Source: Mageeibacillus sp. UBA5442 (GTDB lineage Bacteria; Bacillota; Clostridia; Saccharofermentanales; DTU023). From it: DNA of 8,111 nt. Where the stretch lies: positions 1 through 8,111 of the forward strand of contig DIRG01000014.1 of assembly GCA_002427475.1 (NCBI GenBank), given 5' to 3'. A program made the translations under genes and the position numbers. How positions within the stretch are numbered: position 1 is the stretch's first letter; the number at the start of each line of letters is the position of its first letter. This document shows, piece by piece, positions 6,018 through 8,111 of the stretch. The notes beneath the pieces are model-generated. The model saw nothing but the letters and a program-made list of their open reading frames with translations, ran no database searches and was not told where the DNA came from.

Positions 6018-8111
6018 ATGAATTCTGCCCAGCAATTTACAGCGGATACGATCATCGGTGATCGCTACCGCATAATCAAGCCAATTGGGCAAGGCGGTAT
6101 GGCTTCAGTTTTCTTAGCTGAAGATATGACCAATGGTGAAGGTGTCGCCTTAAAAGTCATGCGCGACGAGTTAACTAATGATCCCGAATTTGTGCGCCGT
6201 TTTGCCACAGAGGCACGTGCGGCTGCCAGTTTGGATCATCCCAATATTGTTAAGGTCTTGGATTACGGACAAGATGGCGAAGTTCGCTACATCGTTCAGG
6301 AATACGTCCAGGGTGAGACCTTAAAAGACATGATACGTCGTGAGGGAGCTTTGGATTATAGATTGGCAACGCCACTCATGATCCAGATCGGCTTAGCGCT
6401 AGAACATGCTCATCAACGTGAAGTTATCCATCGCGACATGAAACCGCAAAACATTCTAATAACTGAAGACATGGTGGCCAAGGTCACTGACTTCGGCATT
6501 GCCAGAGCTTCCAGCATGAACACTATCACTCTAACCGGTGGTGTTGTGATGGGCTCTGTTCATTATTTTTCGCCCGAGCAGGCACGTGGAGGCGAAGTTA
6601 CAACACGATCAGATCTGTATTCTCTTGGCATTATTTTCTATGAAATGCTGACGGGTGAATTGCCTTTTGACGGGGAGTCATCTGTCGCCATAGCCATCAA
6701 ACACTTGCAGGAGTTCCCGCCGGCACCAAGCTACTATGTAGCTGAGCTGCCTCGCGCTCTAGACGACATCGTAGGTCGTGCTATACAAAAGAATCCTGCC
6801 GCTCGTTATCGTTCGGCGCGCGAATTTATTAATGAGCTAGATGCCTTTATGGTTGATCCTAACGGTATCTATGGTGTGATTCCGCAAACAGCTCAGCGCT
6901 CTGAGCCGGCCTCAACTTCGGCTTTAGGGGTGCCTGCGCGCAAAAACAACTACAACAAAGTTAGAGATATCGATAGAACTTACAATAAACGACGCTCTTC
7001 ACGTTATCGAGATACGGCGATTGTTATCGCTATTAGTGCAGTCGCAATCGTACTGTTAGCTTTGTTGACGATCTGGCTAGTCAGAAACTTTTCCAGCGAC
7101 GAAGAACCAACGGAAAACAATGAGATTATCTTGGATAATTTTATCGGCATGGAAATTGAAGATGAAGAAGTAATTGATCGGCTTAATGAACTTCAGAGAG
7201 CAGGGATGGAAATAGAACTGCTCTATAGAGTTGATGAATCGGTGTTAGAAGGCGTCATCTTCCGTCAGGAGCCTGAATCAGATGGTTCTTTGAAGATTCG
7301 ACCGCAGAGTCAGAAATTAACTCTTTACATCTCCAGTGGCCGGGATTCGGTACTCGTACCTGATGTAGAAGGAGATACCCGCGTGATGGCAGAACAGAAA
7401 TTGCGCATGGAAGGCTTCTTGCCATACTTCACTCCGGAGTTTTCCGACACCATTCCTGAGGATATCGTTATCCGCACTGTTCCGCCCAGTGGTTCTGAGT
7501 TGCCACGCGGTGAAAATATAGAAGTAATTTACAGCTCCGGTCCCGAAAATGTTCTAGTACCGGATCTATTGGATCTGCCGATTGAAGCTGCTCGTTCATT
7601 AATTACTGACAGAGGCTTGATTGTGGGATCTGAGGTTTCCTTTACCGGTGAGCCGGTTCCGGAAGATGATAAATACGTCATCAAACAGAGCCCTGCTCCC
7701 AATACGGAAGTCCCCAGCAGGACGCCTATTATTCTTGAAGTAGGCACATATGATGATCTCTATTATTATAAGAATCCGACAACTACTCAGAGAGATAGAA
7801 CCATGCCGAAACTTGAGGGTAAGACTCAGGCTGAAGTAGACACCATTTTATCCTCATTAGGCGTACTCGAATATGGTGTACAGCGTTGGCCCGGATCAGA
7901 CTCGGATCTGAATCCTAATGCTGAGGGTCATAAGACTCGAATCTACATCTTGGCCCAAAACATCGAAGCCGGTACCTCATTTGAGCCAAACAAAGATGAG
8001 ATCGTCTTGACTTGGGGAGATGCGGATGATTATGAGCTATACACAAACCCGCCGCCTCCAACGTCGCCACCGACGGATGAGCCAACCACTACCACTACTA
8101 CTACGACGACA
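6018..8111 (+). CDS. prkC: Transmembrane Ser/Thr protein kinase with PASTA repeats (PrkC/PknB), 3' truncated
   Basis: A Hanks-type receptor kinase, open from ATG 6018 through 698 codons to the window edge, so its C-terminus is missing. Cytosolic kinase domain, about residues 15–278: glycine loop G24-Q-G-G-M-A-S-V31, ATP-binding K46, catalytic loop H138-R-D140-M-K-P-Q-N145, D158-F-G160, an activation loop with T169, T171 and T173 as likely autophosphorylation sites, and S-P-E187-Q. A basic juxtamembrane stretch (about 305–331) leads to one membrane segment (about 334–355). The extracellular part has four PASTA-like units starting near 369, 445, 512 and 596; the first and last are divergent. 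It ends in a Pro/Thr-rich tail (679 to the edge, with nine Thr at 690–698). PASTA domains of this family bind muropeptides or lipid II, so the kinase probably links cell-wall state to growth and division. It pairs with the phosphatase gene 13 bp upstream. The symbol pknB would be equally acceptable. Confidence 0.96.
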   Translation, partial: MNSAQQFTADTIIGDRYRIIKPIGQGGMASVFLAEDMTNGEGVALKVMRDELTNDPEFVRRFATEARAAASLDHPNIVKVLDYGQDGEVRYIVQEYVQGETLKDMIRREGALDYRLATPLMIQIGLALEHAHQREVIHRDMKPQNILITEDMVAKVTDFGIARASSMNTITLTGGVVMGSVHYFSPEQARGGEVTTRSDLYSLGIIFYEMLTGELPFDGESSVAIAIKHLQEFPPAPSYYVAELPRALDDIVGRAIQKNPAARYRSAREFINELDAFMVDPNGIYGVIPQTAQRSEPASTSALGVPARKNNYNKVRDIDRTYNKRRSSRYRDTAIVIAISAVAIVLLALLTIWLVRNFSSDEEPTENNEIILDNFIGMEIEDEEVIDRLNELQRAGMEIELLYRVDESVLEGVIFRQEPESDGSLKIRPQSQKLTLYISSGRDSVLVPDVEGDTRVMAEQKLRMEGFLPYFTPEFSDTIPEDIVIRTVPPSGSELPRGENIEVIYSSGPENVLVPDLLDLPIEAARSLITDRGLIVGSEVSFTGEPVPEDDKYVIKQSPAPNTEVPSRTPIILEVGTYDDLYYYKNPTTTQRDRTMPKLEGKTQAEVDTILSSLGVLEYGVQRWPGSDSDLNPNAEGHKTRIYILAQNIEAGTSFEPNKDEIVLTWGDADDYELYTNPPPPTSPPTDEPTTTTTTTTT
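7743..7778 (+). repeat. Ectodomain linker repeat, copy 1 (G-x-x-D-D-x-x-x-Y-x-N-P)
   Basis: Kinase residues 576–587, GTYDDLYYYKNP, at the end of the third PASTA unit. It shares six residues in exact register (G, D, D, Y, N, P) with a second copy after the fourth unit. It is followed by T-T-T-Q, a short version of the Pro/Thr tail. The codons differ between copies, so the similarity is at protein level and not a recent DNA duplication. Confidence 0.6.
8016..8051 (+). repeat. Ectodomain linker repeat, copy 2 (G-x-x-D-D-x-x-x-Y-x-N-P)
   Basis: Kinase residues 667–678, GDADDYELYTNP, directly after the fourth PASTA unit and before the Pro/Thr-rich tail. The copies are 91 residues apart, about one PASTA unit plus linker. 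See copy 1 at 7743–7778. Confidence 0.6.
8052..8111 (+). other. Pro/Thr-rich extracellular tail of the kinase, running off the edge
   Basis: Residues 679–698 consist almost only of Pro and Thr with a few Ser, Asp and Glu, ending in nine consecutive Thr. The Thr codons are mixed (ACC, ACT, ACG, ACA), so selection on the protein is more likely than simple triplet slippage. Such segments are usually extended and wall-spanning, and possible O-glycosylation targets. The true length cannot be seen. Confidence 0.7.

Noticed and set aside
7529..7747. Reverse-strand frame with a signal-peptide-like, hydrophobic N-terminus opposite the kinase
   Set aside because: It looks like a small secreted protein, but it is antisense to PASTA unit 3, whose codon phase is clear, and no ribosome binding site precedes it.
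7890..7919. Imperfect hairpin (GGATCAGA … TCTGAATCC) in the kinase gene
   Set aside because: Needs a bulge, sits mid-gene and has no T-run after it; not a terminator.
1..8111. Search for mobile elements, CRISPR arrays, tRNA/rRNA genes, riboswitches or defence genes
   Set aside because: No array-like direct repeats, transposase or integrase motifs, or RNA gene signatures were seen. The window is essentially fully coding with a conserved housekeeping order, so no undescribed system is claimed.

Overview
The window looks like ordinary chromosome from a low-to-mid GC, Gram-positive, Clostridia-like member of the Bacillota. The gene order is priA – def – fmt – (membrane zinc peptidase) – rsmB – rlmN – prpC – prkC, all on the plus strand. 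This is the classic 'translation-quality plus Ser/Thr kinase' operon of Bacillota. The metallopeptidase between fmt and rsmB, the AGGAGG-type ribosome binding sites and the PASTA-domain kinase all fit. A clostridial assignment, perhaps near Oscillospirales, is inference from gene order and protein style. Nothing in the window fixes a genus.

Layout. 1–459 is the 3' end of priA (replication restart helicase), entering from the left edge. 460–518 is the only intergenic stretch with a possible promoter, followed by a strong ribosome binding site for def. From 519 to the right edge the genes are packed with gaps of 24 bp or less, and def and fmt overlap: def (peptide deformylase), fmt (Met-tRNA formyltransferase), a YugP-type membrane zinc metallopeptidase, rsmB (16S m5C967 methyltransferase), rlmN (radical-SAM 23S/tRNA m2A methyltransferase), prpC/stp (PP2C phosphatase) and prkC/pknB (Hanks-type kinase with PASTA domains). 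The kinase is open from its ATG at 6018 to the right edge (698 codons, no stop), so its C-terminus lies outside. rsgA and rpe commonly follow in this operon but cannot be seen here.

How the genes work together. Fmt formylates initiator Met-tRNA and Def removes the formyl group from nascent chains. RsmB and RlmN modify rRNA (RlmN also tRNA). PrpC and PrkC are an antagonistic phosphatase/kinase pair; the kinase's extracellular PASTA repeats are expected to sense peptidoglycan or lipid II. No RNA gene, mobile element, CRISPR array, integrase, origin or clear terminator was found, and there is no non-coding stretch above 60 bp.

I do not see an undescribed system here. The points most worth a second look are the kinase ectodomain (two kinds of inter-PASTA linker, one a precisely repeated G-x-x-D-D-x-x-x-Y-x-N-P element, then a Pro/Thr-rich tail), an acidic tail and a Cys-for-Gln change next to the metal motif of the deformylase, a Cys-rich Fmt C-terminal domain, and the uneven translation-start signals along the operon.
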